A DNA stretch of 64,000 nt, from positions 50,614 to 114,613 of the forward strand of contig CANQWR010000003.1 in assembly GCA_947627625.1 (NCBI GenBank), read 5' to 3'. Position numbers and translations under genes: made by a program. This DNA comes from an uncultured Ruminococcus sp. Lineage in GTDB: Bacteria > Bacillota > Clostridia > Oscillospirales > Ruminococcaceae. This document shows positions 24,381 to 32,435 of the stretch, piece after piece (position 1 is the first letter of the stretch; the number at the start of each line of letters is the position of its first letter). The notes under the pieces were generated by a model. It saw only the letters and a list, made by a program, of their open reading frames with translations, was not told the DNA's origin and did no database searches.

Positions 24381-25994
24381 ATGATAAAAAATGATTTTAA
24401 CAATTACAGCAAGAAATCAGGCAGGACAAGAAAATTCCGTATATCGGACATGGGAATCAGACAGAGATTTTTTTTGCCTGTGTTTGTCACGGCAATCAGT
24501 GCGTTGGTGACAGCGGGAGTTATGATATGGAGTTTGTACGGGCTGTCCGCTGTGTACAAGGACAGTGCGGAGGAGAATATAATAACTTCCTCCGAACAGA
24601 TAATATCAATGGCTGTCGACAGCGGGGTATCTGTCGCAAGAAATATATACTCAAACGAAATACTGTACAAGTTTCTCGACGGGAATTACAGTTCCCCGTC
24701 TGAATATTATGATGCTTACTCAAAAATTCAGGAGAGCAGTCCTAATCTTATGTCCGAATCAAACGCCGTCAGGAATTTCAAGATTTACACCGAAAATCCC
24801 TCTGTTATTTCTGGAGGAGTTATAAACTCCCTCTCTGAAACTGCGGAGGAGGACTGGCTTCTGAATTACAAAAAGACGGGTAAGCCGATAAGTATGTACT
24901 GCGACTCCGTGACAGACAGTCTTTACATCACAAGAGAACTCGATTTTATAAACCTAAAGAACGGAAAGGCGTATGTCAGAGTTGAGATGGACACGGACGT
25001 TATTGACAATGCTCTCGACAACCTCAATTTCAACGGCGATTTCTACATTGTAAACGGCGGGACTGTCCTATACGGCAATTCGCACGAACAAGACGACGAA
25101 CAGATAGCTGTGACACAGGATTTCAGGGGGTACACAAGAAATTTCTATTCGGCAGATTTGGAATTTTACGCTAAGAGTTCTGAGCTGAAACTGTCCTTTG
25201 TGCGGAAAATCCTGCTCCTGATTTCGGTTGCAATTCTACTGTCGGGTGCAGTCTGTGCAAGGGTTCTCTGTGCCGACATTCTGAAGAGAGTCAGAATTGC
25301 ACATCTTGAGTTTGAAAACAGCGGTAATCTTATAAATATCGACACAAGCCGTACAGGTCTTGACGAAATAGGAAGTCTGATAAATATGGGAGTAAAAATT
25401 TCGGAAAAACTGTCCTCTACAAGTCTGCAAAACGAGATGAGCAATGAGGACCTGTTCAGGAAAAATGAGGGCTACAGAAAATTATTTGAAATGGCTGTAC
25501 GTCAGGACGCTGATATAGCTATGCACGAAAAATATCTTGAAATAAGTCCGCATAAATATGTTGACAGAATACCTTTTGGTGAGGAGTTGAAACTTATGAA
25601 AGGTGTCTGTGAGAAGTGCGTGCCTGATTGCGTTTTTGATGTGGGTGACGGCGTTCCGCAGGATGTACCCGTGCCCGCTTACTGTCTCGCTCTGCTTGCG
25701 GACGACATCTGTGAGAGCTGTGAGACTTCCGAAATAGAGATACGGCAGTGCGAGGACGGCAGGACGGAAATGTCTTTCAGAAATAAAAAGCCCCTCTCAC
25801 AGGCAAAGGAGCTGAAACTTCTTGCGATTTTTGAGGACAGCAATGTCGCTGAGGAGTACGGTTTCTATCATGCGGGAATGTACAACGTTTATCTGAGATT
25901 CAAATTCTGTTTCGGCGACAGCGGTGACATCGCAATTCAAAACAAAGATAACTACGAAATAAAATTCTACATCGATTTCGACAAGTACAATTGA
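24381..25994 (+). CDS. Sensor-like membrane protein, degenerate histidine kinase
   Basis: 537 residues. A short basic N-terminus is followed by a helix at about 30-55, an extracellular Cache-like region (about 60-270), a second helix at about 275-300 and a HAMP-like stretch ending in MGVKISEKLSST. This resembles the YesM/LytS class of sensor kinases, but the remaining 180 residues show no convincing phospho-acceptor His motif and no N or G boxes for ATP. It may be a signalling relic or a sensor that works through a partner such as the upstream GGDEF protein. 37 bp separate it from that gene and 20 bp from the solute-binding protein. Confidence 0.6.
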   Translation: MIKNDFNNYSKKSGRTRKFRISDMGIRQRFFLPVFVTAISALVTAGVMIWSLYGLSAVYKDSAEENIITSSEQIISMAVDSGVSVARNIYSNEILYKFLDGNYSSPSEYYDAYSKIQESSPNLMSESNAVRNFKIYTENPSVISGGVINSLSETAEEDWLLNYKKTGKPISMYCDSVTDSLYITRELDFINLKNGKAYVRVEMDTDVIDNALDNLNFNGDFYIVNGGTVLYGNSHEQDDEQIAVTQDFRGYTRNFYSADLEFYAKSSELKLSFVRKILLLISVAILLSGAVCARVLCADILKRVRIAHLEFENSGNLINIDTSRTGLDEIGSLINMGVKISEKLSSTSLQNEMSNEDLFRKNEGYRKLFEMAVRQDADIAMHEKYLEISPHKYVDRIPFGEELKLMKGVCEKCVPDCVFDVGDGVPQDVPVPAYCLALLADDICESCETSEIEIRQCEDGRTEMSFRNKKPLSQAKELKLLAIFEDSNVAEEYGFYHAGMYNVYLRFKFCFGDSGDIAIQNKDNYEIKFYIDFDKYN

Positions 25995-26014
25995 CACAGG
26001 GAGATTGAACATAT

Positions 26015-27676
26015 ATGAAAATTAAATTTGACATAAGAAAAATTTCAAAGATGACTGCTATTGTTCTCGCTTTGGGAACTGTAATTGCAACAACAGGTTG
26101 CGGTGAGAACAAGCCAAAGACTGACGGAGAACCTCAGTATGAGGAAATACGGAAATATACGGGCTTTTTCGGTTCAAACGGAAGCAATATGTCCGATGAC
26201 AACGAAATAAGAAACATTATAGCCGTTCAGACGGGAGCTATGTGCGTTGAGGACAAAGTGAGCGGTGAGAGTGACGAGACAAAAGTTGTCAGCGACATGA
26301 TTGCATCGGGAAACTATCCCGACTTTGTTTCCCCCGACGCATCAAATTATCAGAGAATGGTCAAGGCGGGGGCTTTTATTCCCATTGATTCGTACTGGGA
26401 TGACTACCCCAATCTGAAAAATTATTTTACGGAAGAGGAGTGGGACAGGATTCGTGAGGAGGACGGTCACATATATATAGTGCCGCAATTCTCAAACTGC
26501 TATATGCAGGACACGAGTACCTACCACAATGACGAGGCTTTCTGGATACAGGTAAAAGTTCTTGAGTGGGCGGGTTACCCCGAAATAGAGACTCTTGACG
26601 AATACTTCAATCTGATTGAGGAATATATAAAGGCAAATCCCACAGATCAGAACGGTGAACCCTATATAGGCTATGAAATTTTAGCCAATGACTCCATGTT
26701 CTTTTCACTGGACAATCCCCCGATGTTCCTTGACGGCTATCCGAATGACGGCTGTTGTATAGTCAACCCCGAGACGCTTCAGGCGGAGGACTACAATTTG
26801 TCCCCGACAGCGGAAAAGTGGTTCAGAAAGCTGAATGAGGAGTACAAAAAGGGTATCGTGGACAAAGACTGTTTTCTTATGACTACGGAGCAATATTATG
26901 AAAAACTGGCAACGGGGAGAGTTCTCGGTATGACAGACCAGTACTGGAATTTCAACAACAGTGTGAAAAATCTGTCCTCGGACTGCACATATATCCCCCT
27001 CGGACCTGTCATTGAGGAGGGAATTGAAGAGCATTACCACTCACGGACTGCCTTTAACGGCTCAACTGGTGTCGGTATAACCGTAAGCTGTACAGACCCC
27101 GAGGGAGCTGTTAAATTCCTGAACGATTTGCTGTCCCCCGAAATTTTAACCCTGAGATTCTGGGGAGTTGAGGGAGTTGACTACACTGTCGGTGAGGACG
27201 GTATTTTCTACCAGACCGACGAGCAGAGAGTGCAGTGGAGAGACACGGACTACGCAAAAAATCATATCTGTCTTTACTCCTATTTTCCGTACTACTGGGG
27301 AATGGATCAGGACGGCATAAATGCCTACTGTTCGTCCTATCAGCCACAGGAGTTCTATAAGACACTGAGTGAAGATGTGAAAAAATGTTTTGACGCATAC
27401 GGTGTGAGGACTTACGTTGAAATGCTCAACGATGCCCCCGACAACCCCGACTGGTATCCGATGTGGTCTTATTCAAGCACGCTGACAGGCGAGACGGAAG
27501 CGGGGAATGTCATGAACGAGATAGAACAGGCTAAGCACGAGTATCTCCCACAGCTTGTTATGGCTGAGGATTTCGACTCCCTCTGGAACGAGTACACGGA
27601 ATATTATTCAAATATTGACTCACAGGTCTATTTTGACGAACTAACGGCGGAAGTCCGCAGAAGAATGGGAAAATAA
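26015..27676 (+). CDS. Extracellular solute-binding lipoprotein (family 1-like)
   Basis: 553 residues. Signal sequence with lipobox ATTGC gives lipidation at about Cys29. The mature protein looks like the large LplA/YtcQ-type solute-binding proteins that feed oligosaccharides to ABC importers: SDMIASGNYPDF, PIDSYWDDYPNLKNYF, a MTDQYWNFNN segment, and SCTDPEGAVKFLNDLLSPE. No permease or ATPase genes are nearby, and it follows a sensor-like gene, so it may present ligand to that sensor rather than to a transporter. A GC-rich repeat begins about 50 bp after the stop. Confidence 0.85.
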   Translation: MKIKFDIRKISKMTAIVLALGTVIATTGCGENKPKTDGEPQYEEIRKYTGFFGSNGSNMSDDNEIRNIIAVQTGAMCVEDKVSGESDETKVVSDMIASGNYPDFVSPDASNYQRMVKAGAFIPIDSYWDDYPNLKNYFTEEEWDRIREEDGHIYIVPQFSNCYMQDTSTYHNDEAFWIQVKVLEWAGYPEIETLDEYFNLIEEYIKANPTDQNGEPYIGYEILANDSMFFSLDNPPMFLDGYPNDGCCIVNPETLQAEDYNLSPTAEKWFRKLNEEYKKGIVDKDCFLMTTEQYYEKLATGRVLGMTDQYWNFNNSVKNLSSDCTYIPLGPVIEEGIEEHYHSRTAFNGSTGVGITVSCTDPEGAVKFLNDLLSPEILTLRFWGVEGVDYTVGEDGIFYQTDEQRVQWRDTDYAKNHICLYSYFPYYWGMDQDGINAYCSSYQPQEFYKTLSEDVKKCFDAYGVRTYVEMLNDAPDNPDWYPMWSYSSTLTGETEAGNVMNEIEQAKHEYLPQLVMAEDFDSLWNEYTEYYSNIDSQVYFDELTAEVRRRMGK

Positions 27677-27728
27677 AATTGTGGGATGTCTTTCCCCATT
27701 AAGTAACAGTAAAACTTGACTGAGTCCA

Positions 27729-27878
27729 TCATGGGGGGTCTGGGGGGATTCTTCCCCCCAGCGGGGTCAAGGGGCGGAGCCCCTTGTGGGGGTTCAGGGG
27801 GCAAAGCCCCCTGCCCCTTATCGTTAAAAACAGGGGGTGTGGGGGCAAAGTCCCCCCACAAGCAACGCCCCTTATCGT
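27729..27878. repeat. GC-rich repeat array upstream of trmB
   Basis: Forward complete copy beginning ATGGGGGGTCTGGGGGGATT, plus an extra partial unit (CAGGGGGTGTGGGGGCAAAG, CCCCCAC). It ends about 30 bases before the trmB SD. Confidence 0.87.
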
Positions 27879-27910
27879 CCTGAAAAAGTCTTCAAAAAAG
27901 GAGTTTTTTT

Positions 27911-28561
27911 ATGAGAATAAGACACAAGCCGTGGGCAAGACCCGAACTTGACAGCTGTGATTTTTTTGTGCCGAACCCGACAGAAAATATGGGAAACTGG
28001 AAAAACCTTTTTGAGTTCCCGGACAGACCCCTTTGGCTGGAACTCGGCTGCGGAAAAGGCGGGTTTATCTCGCAAATCGCTCCCGCTCACCCCGATGTGA
28101 ACTTCATAGCAATAGATATAAAAAACGAAATGCTCGTCCTCGCAAAGAGAAAACTCGAAAATGTCGAACACGGGAACGTCAGAATAGCTATCCAGAATAT
28201 AGAGCGTATAGACACGGCTTTCGGGGTGCAGGACACCGCTGACAGGATATATATAAATTTCTGCAATCCGTGGAACAGGAACAAACACCGCAAACGCCGT
28301 CTGACACACACAAGACAACTCGAAAATTACAAAAAATTTCTGAGGGGGGAAGTCCGCTTCAAAACCGATGATGACGAACTTTTCAAGGACTCCCTTAGAT
28401 ATTTTGAGGAGTCGGGCTATAAAATAAAATTCGTGACGTATGATTTGCACTCTGAAAAAGACATTGAGAACTTTGTCACCGAACACGAAAAAATGTTCTC
28501 CGAACAGGGCATAAAGATAAAATTTCTGATAGCTGAGTATTACGGAGATTCTGAGGAGTGA
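27911..28561 (+). CDS. trmB: tRNA (guanine-N7)-methyltransferase
   Basis: 216 residues, AAAAAGGAG SD. TrmB makes m7G46 in the tRNA variable loop using SAM. Motifs: [25 protein letters not shown] (SAM site), [10 protein letters not shown] and the substrate loop [18 protein letters not shown], followed by TDDDELF and [10 protein letters not shown]. The loop reads FCNPWNR rather than the more common FPDPWPK, a known kind of variation in Firmicutes. A small gene follows six bases later. Confidence 0.95.
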   Translation: MRIRHKPWARPELDSCDFFVPNPTENMGNWKNLFEFPDRPLWLELGCGKGGFISQIAPAHPDVNFIAIDIKNEMLVLAKRKLENVEHGNVRIAIQNIERIDTAFGVQDTADRIYINFCNPWNRNKHRKRRLTHTRQLENYKKFLRGEVRFKTDDDELFKDSLRYFEESGYKIKFVTYDLHSEKDIENFVTEHEKMFSEQGIKIKFLIAEYYGDSEE

Positions 28562-28567
28562 TTTATT

Positions 28568-28753
28568 TTGGAGTTTGAAAAGAATTTCGGGAAAGTTTCA
28601 TTCGGTGGCGGGAGTTTGAGAACTGCCGGGAAGGGAAATGTTGAGGACGCTAAATCGGGGAAAACTTCCGTGCTGAAACTGGTCGGGACGGCAATGTTAC
28701 TTGCAATAAAAATTAAAAAGATTAAATCTAAAAAAACACTGGACAAACATTGA
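28568..28753 (+). CDS. Small basic hypothetical protein
   Basis: 61 residues from a TTG at 28568 with GAGGAG nine bases upstream, inside the end of trmB. A Gly/Ser-rich N-terminal half is followed by a hydrophobic stretch (VLKLVGTAMLLAIKI) and a Lys-rich tail. I do not recognise it. The stop overlaps the promoter of the pyrC leader. It could be a chance frame, but the SD and coupling to trmB argue for translation. Confidence 0.5.
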   Translation: MEFEKNFGKVSFGGGSLRTAGKGNVEDAKSGKTSVLKLVGTAMLLAIKIKKIKSKKTLDKH

Positions 28754-28768
28754 AAACTATGTTATAAT
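28740..28768 (+). promoter_or_regulatory. Promoter of the pyrC leader RNA
   Basis: TGGACA (28740-28745), 17-base spacer, TATAAT (28763-28768). Transcription would begin near 28775, giving a leader of about 220 bases before pyrC. Confidence 0.78.
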
Positions 28769-28774
28769 ATACAA

Positions 28775-28918
28775 TGAGTTTGGACTGTCTTGTCTTTTTT
28801 CGTGCAGGTACGCCGTTTTTTGAATTTCGGCTTCAGCTATATAATATTATATAATATTGTTGATTATGGATTATAGAGCAGAGAATACCTGTCTTAGACG
28901 GTCGGGTATTCTTTTTTT
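28775..28918 (+). ncRNA. Structured leader RNA with terminator, upstream of pyrC
   Basis: Two exclusive folds can be drawn. Antiterminator: GACTGTCT (28783-28790) with AGACGGTC (28896-28903), and nested inside it CAGGTA (28805-28810) with TACCTG (28886-28891). These enclose a GCCG/CGGC hairpin (28812-28831) and a long arm GCTATATAAT/ATTATAGAGC (28836-28845 with 28870-28879, 9 of 10 pairs): a three-way junction. Terminator: GAATACC (28883-28889) with GGTATTC (28905-28911), then seven T. The terminator needs bases used by the junction. No PyrR-binding loop, T-box or other riboswitch core that I know is visible. Likely an attenuator or riboswitch controlling pyrC and following genes; it could also be a free small RNA. 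Confidence 0.65.
28883..28918 (+). terminator. Intrinsic terminator in the pyrC leader
   Basis: Stem GAATACC/GGTATTC with an inner GTC/GAC helix, followed by TTTTTTT (28912-28918). The pyrC ATG lies 78 bases further on, across an AT-rich stretch with nothing else recognisable. Confidence 0.88.
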
Positions 28919-28995
28919 GTGGATTTTTGTGATTTTTGATTTTTAATTTTTAATAAATTTTAATAATTTAATATAATATAAGGAGGGTTTCTTAT

Positions 28996-30258
28996 ATGTC
29001 GGTTTTAATAAAGAACGTCCGCACTGTTGACTGTCATACCGATAAAATTTCGGACGTTTTCATAGATAACGGTGTCATAGCCGAAATCGGGGAGAATATA
29101 GACCGAATAGCTGATGAAACTGTCAGCGGAGAGGGTCTTGTGCTGATGCCGTCCGTTTTCGATATGCACGTCCACTTCCGTGATCCCGGACAGACCGAAA
29201 AAGAGGACATTCTGACAGGTTGCTCGTCTGCACTTGCGGGAGGTGTCACGGGAGTCCTCGCAATGCCGAACACCACCCCGCCCTGTGACAGTCCCGAAAT
29301 TCTGGAGTACGTCAGAAAAAAAGCCGAAAACACGGGAGTTGACGTGTATCAGGCGGGCTGTATAACTAAAGGCATGAAAAGTCGGGAGCTTTGCGACTAT
29401 GACAGTCTCAAAAAGGCAGGCTGTATATGTGTCACCGACGACGGAAAACCCGTTGAAAATGCCGAACTCATGCGGAAAGCCCTTGAACTGTCAAATAAAA
29501 ACAATATACTTGTCTCGTCGCACTGTGAGGACTTGAGCATAATAAACGGCGGTATAATGAACAGGGGGGAAGTCTCCGAAAAACTCGGTGTCAAGGGCAT
29601 GGACAGGGCTTCGGAGGACTACATAACCGCCCGTGAGATGATACTTGCAAAGTCTGTCGGTGCAAGGGTACACATATGCCATGTGAGTACAAAAGACAGC
29701 GTTGAAATGATAAGATTTGCAAAGTCGAGGGGTGTCAAAGTCACCTGTGAGACCGCCCCCCACTACTTCACGTTCACCGACAAAATGCTTGAAAAACGTG
29801 ATGCGGACTACAGAATGAATCCTCCGCTGAGGACTTTTGAAGACGTGCAAGCTGTAAAGGAGGGTATCAAGGACGGCACTATCGACTGCATTATCACCGA
29901 CCACGCCCCTCACACCGCACAGCAGAAAGCCGATTTTCTGAAAGCCCCCAACGGCGTGGTGGGGCTGGAGACCTCTCTGTCGGCGGTCCTTACGGGGCTG
30001 TACCACACAGGCGAGATAAATTTGCAGAAAGTGGTTGAAATTATGTGCGTGAACCCGAGAAAAATTTTGGGTCTTGAAATCCCCGAAATCAGTCGGGGAA
30101 GTACCGCTGACCTTATTTTGGTAGACCCTCTGCTTGAATGGACTGTTGAACCCGAAAAACTGCACTCCAAGTCAAAAAACAGCGTTTTCAAAAATATGGA
30201 ACTCAAAGGAAGAGTTATAATGACTATCTCAAAGGGCGAGATAAGGTACAGATTATAA
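28996..30258 (+). CDS. pyrC: Dihydroorotase
   Basis: 420 residues, AAGGAGGG SD. The enzyme closes carbamoyl aspartate to dihydroorotate in pyrimidine synthesis. Class I bacterial form: metal motif DMHVHFRDPGQTEKED near 59-74, AMPNTTPPCDSPE, SSHCEDLS, RVHICHVSTKDS, and CIITDHAPHT with the catalytic Asp. Intact. It opens the pyrimidine cluster, after the structured leader RNA. Confidence 0.96.
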   Translation: MSVLIKNVRTVDCHTDKISDVFIDNGVIAEIGENIDRIADETVSGEGLVLMPSVFDMHVHFRDPGQTEKEDILTGCSSALAGGVTGVLAMPNTTPPCDSPEILEYVRKKAENTGVDVYQAGCITKGMKSRELCDYDSLKKAGCICVTDDGKPVENAELMRKALELSNKNNILVSSHCEDLSIINGGIMNRGEVSEKLGVKGMDRASEDYITAREMILAKSVGARVHICHVSTKDSVEMIRFAKSRGVKVTCETAPHYFTFTDKMLEKRDADYRMNPPLRTFEDVQAVKEGIKDGTIDCIITDHAPHTAQQKADFLKAPNGVVGLETSLSAVLTGLYHTGEINLQKVVEIMCVNPRKILGLEIPEISRGSTADLILVDPLLEWTVEPEKLHSKSKNSVFKNMELKGRVIMTISKGEIRYRL

Positions 30259-30296
30259 CATTCGGAACAATTAGGGACATTGTTCCCGCCCCTATT

Positions 30297-30400
30297 TTTA
30301 GGACGATAAGGGGCAGGGGGCTTCGCCCCCTGAACCCCCACAAGGGGCTCCGCCCCTTGACCCCGCTGGGGGGAAGTATCCCCCCAGACCCCCCATGATT
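30297..30400. repeat. GC-rich repeat between pyrC and pyrF
   Basis: One complete reverse-sense copy (GATAAGGGGCAGGGGGCTTC to CCCCCCATGATTATT). Confidence 0.87.
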
Positions 30401-30483
30401 ATTCCCACATAGGAAACGATTAAGGGCAAGGGGTGAACCCCACAGTCCAAGATTAAATAAAAAAACAACAAGGAGAATTTTCT

Positions 30484-31410
30484 ATGTCATTCGACAAACT
30501 TATTGAGAGAATTATTGAACTCAAAAATCCCACGGTAGTCGGTCTCGACCCAAAACTCGAATATGTCCCAGCCTACATTCAACGCAGGTACATGGACGAC
30601 GACGGCGGTACGCTCAAAGCCTCCGCAAAAGCTATATTTGCCTTCAATCAGGCGATTATTGACGAAATCCACGACATAGTCCCCGCTATAAAACCTCAGG
30701 CGGCTTACTACGAAATGTACGGTCACTACGGCATAAAAGCTCTCGAAAAGACCATAAGATACGCCAAACTGAACGGAATGTATGTCATAACGGACGCTAA
30801 ACGAAACGACATCGGTGCGACTATGGAGGCGTACACAAACGCTCATATCGGCACTGTGAATATTTGCGGTAACGAAATTGAACCATTTGGTGCGGACGCT
30901 CTGACGGTCAACGGCTATCTCGGTACGGACGGAATAAGTCCGCTTTTGAAAGTCTGCAAAGAGCGTGACAGGGGAATTTTCGTGCTTGTCAAGACTTCAA
31001 ACCCGTCAAGCGGTGAACTTCAGGATCTGAAACTTGCGGACGGCACTCCCGTTTACGCAAAAATGGGTGATATGTGCGAAAAATGGGGAGCTGACACTGT
31101 CGGAAAATACGGCTATTCGGCTGTCGGTGCAGTTGTCGGAGCGACTTACCCCGAAATGCTCACGGAACTGAGAAAGAGACTTCCGCACACTATGTTCCTT
31201 GTGCCGGGATACGGTGCACAGGGCGGAGGTGCAGAGGGCTTGAAAGGTGGTTTTGACGAAAACGGACTTGGTGCGATAGTGAACTCAAGCCGTGCGGTGA
31301 TGTGTGCGTACAAGAAAGAGGGCTGTGACGAGAGAGATTTTGCGAAAGCCGCAAGGCGTGAAGCTCTGAGAATGCGTGATGACATAACGCAGTACATAAA
31401 TCTCAAATAA
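30484..31410 (+). CDS. pyrF: Orotidine 5'-phosphate decarboxylase (long form)
   Basis: 308 residues, AAGGAG SD. It converts OMP to UMP. The active-site motif MYVITDAKRNDIGATMEAYT and the length mark the group 2 OMP decarboxylase found in actinobacteria and clostridia, longer than the 240-residue group 1 enzyme. Other motifs: PTVVGLDPKLEYVP, VNGYLGTDGISPLL, FLVPGYGAQGG. Same strand as pyrC but separated by a repeat. Confidence 0.96.
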   Translation: MSFDKLIERIIELKNPTVVGLDPKLEYVPAYIQRRYMDDDGGTLKASAKAIFAFNQAIIDEIHDIVPAIKPQAAYYEMYGHYGIKALEKTIRYAKLNGMYVITDAKRNDIGATMEAYTNAHIGTVNICGNEIEPFGADALTVNGYLGTDGISPLLKVCKERDRGIFVLVKTSNPSSGELQDLKLADGTPVYAKMGDMCEKWGADTVGKYGYSAVGAVVGATYPEMLTELRKRLPHTMFLVPGYGAQGGGAEGLKGGFDENGLGAIVNSSRAVMCAYKKEGCDERDFAKAARREALRMRDDITQYINLK

Positions 31411-31487
31411 AATAATTGGTGTGTCGCTGTGGACTTTGTCCCGAAAAATAATTTTTTGAAAATCCGGATAATTTCAGCGTACCCAAC

Positions 31488-31856
31488 ACGGGTTTCCAAA
31501 GGGGGGTTCCCCCTTTGGTGGGGGTTCGGGGGCAAAGCCCCCGATGGGGGTTCAGGGGGCAACGCCCCCTGCCTCCCATCGCTCTAATTAAATTTTACAC
31601 AGTTCCCAACGGTCTACAAATTAAAGAAATTTCTAAAAAAATATAATTTTAAGAAAATTATTTTTTGGGCGAAGCCCCCTGCCTCCCATCGTTCTAATTA
31701 AATTTTACACAGTTCCCAACAGTCTACAAATTAAAGAAATTTCTAAAAAAATATAATTTTAAGAAAATTATTTTTTGGGCGAAGCCCCCTGCTCCCTACC
31801 GTTTCAATAGGGGCAACACTCCCCTGCCCCTAATCGTTCTAAAAAGGACAACGTTC
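31488..31856. repeat. GC-rich repeat plus tandem 110-bp composite units
   Basis: A GC-rich part (31488-31575) is followed by two consecutive 110-bp units, 31571-31680 and 31681-31790, differing at only about two positions (31582 and 31611). Each unit contains TCTAATTAAATTTTACACAG, an AT palindrome (AAATATAATTTTAAGAAAAT and T-run) and TGGGCGAAGCCCC. Further short pieces run to 31856. This is the whole content of the 480-bp gap between pyrF and the next gene. Confidence 0.9.
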
Positions 31857-31892
31857 CCCCAAAAAAAGAAACCGACTAAAAGGAGGTAATTT

Positions 31893-32363
31893 ATGTACAA
31901 ATTCAGAGTTTCAACAAAAGAAGAGAACAACAACGCAGGTTTCGGCAAGTGGATTTACGGAGCAGGCGTTTTCGGTGAAGAACCATACGCCCTGTTTTTC
32001 GGGAAAGTCCGCCGTCGTTTTGGCGAGAACGACACTTTCAGCGATGACTGGGAAAATATGTACTCCTACGAGATAACGGCTGAGGACGAAAACGGCAACA
32101 AGCTGTATTTCGAGATATACCACGGTCCGGGCGGTCCGTCAATCGGTACTCCGTTCAGTGGTGAACTCCCCCCCGAATATCAGCAGGCGAAAAAAGAACT
32201 TATTGAGTACATAGAGAGTGCCGAGCCTGTTGACTACGTTCACGAGAGCGTTTATTACGATATTCCCGTAAATGTAAAATATACGGTCAAAAACGGCAAT
32301 GCGACTGTTGAATCAGTCTTCCCGGAGGAAATGGATTTTGAAAATATAGAGGACTATATGTAA
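31893..32363 (+). CDS. Unknown 156-residue protein in the pyrimidine cluster
   Basis: Strong SD (AAGGAGG) and good coding appearance. Acidic, Tyr-rich, no signal peptide or membrane helix. Distinctive segments are GFGKWIYGAGVFGEEPYALFF and YHGPGGPSIGTPFSGELPPE; both are rich in Gly and aromatics. I do not recognise a family. It lies 72 bp before carA on the same strand and after a repeat array, so a link to pyrimidine metabolism is possible but unsupported. Confidence 0.7.
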   Translation: MYKFRVSTKEENNNAGFGKWIYGAGVFGEEPYALFFGKVRRRFGENDTFSDDWENMYSYEITAEDENGNKLYFEIYHGPGGPSIGTPFSGELPPEYQQAKKELIEYIESAEPVDYVHESVYYDIPVNVKYTVKNGNATVESVFPEEMDFENIEDYM

Positions 32364-32435
32364 AGACGGGAGACTTGCGGGTGACGGAGACACAGGATAA
32401 AAAATAAAAACAAGCGAGAGAAAGGAATGATAGAA

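Noticed and set aside
28775..28918. PyrR-type or T-box leader before pyrC
   Set aside because: The PyrR loop consensus and the T-box sequence AGGGTGGNACCGCG are both missing.
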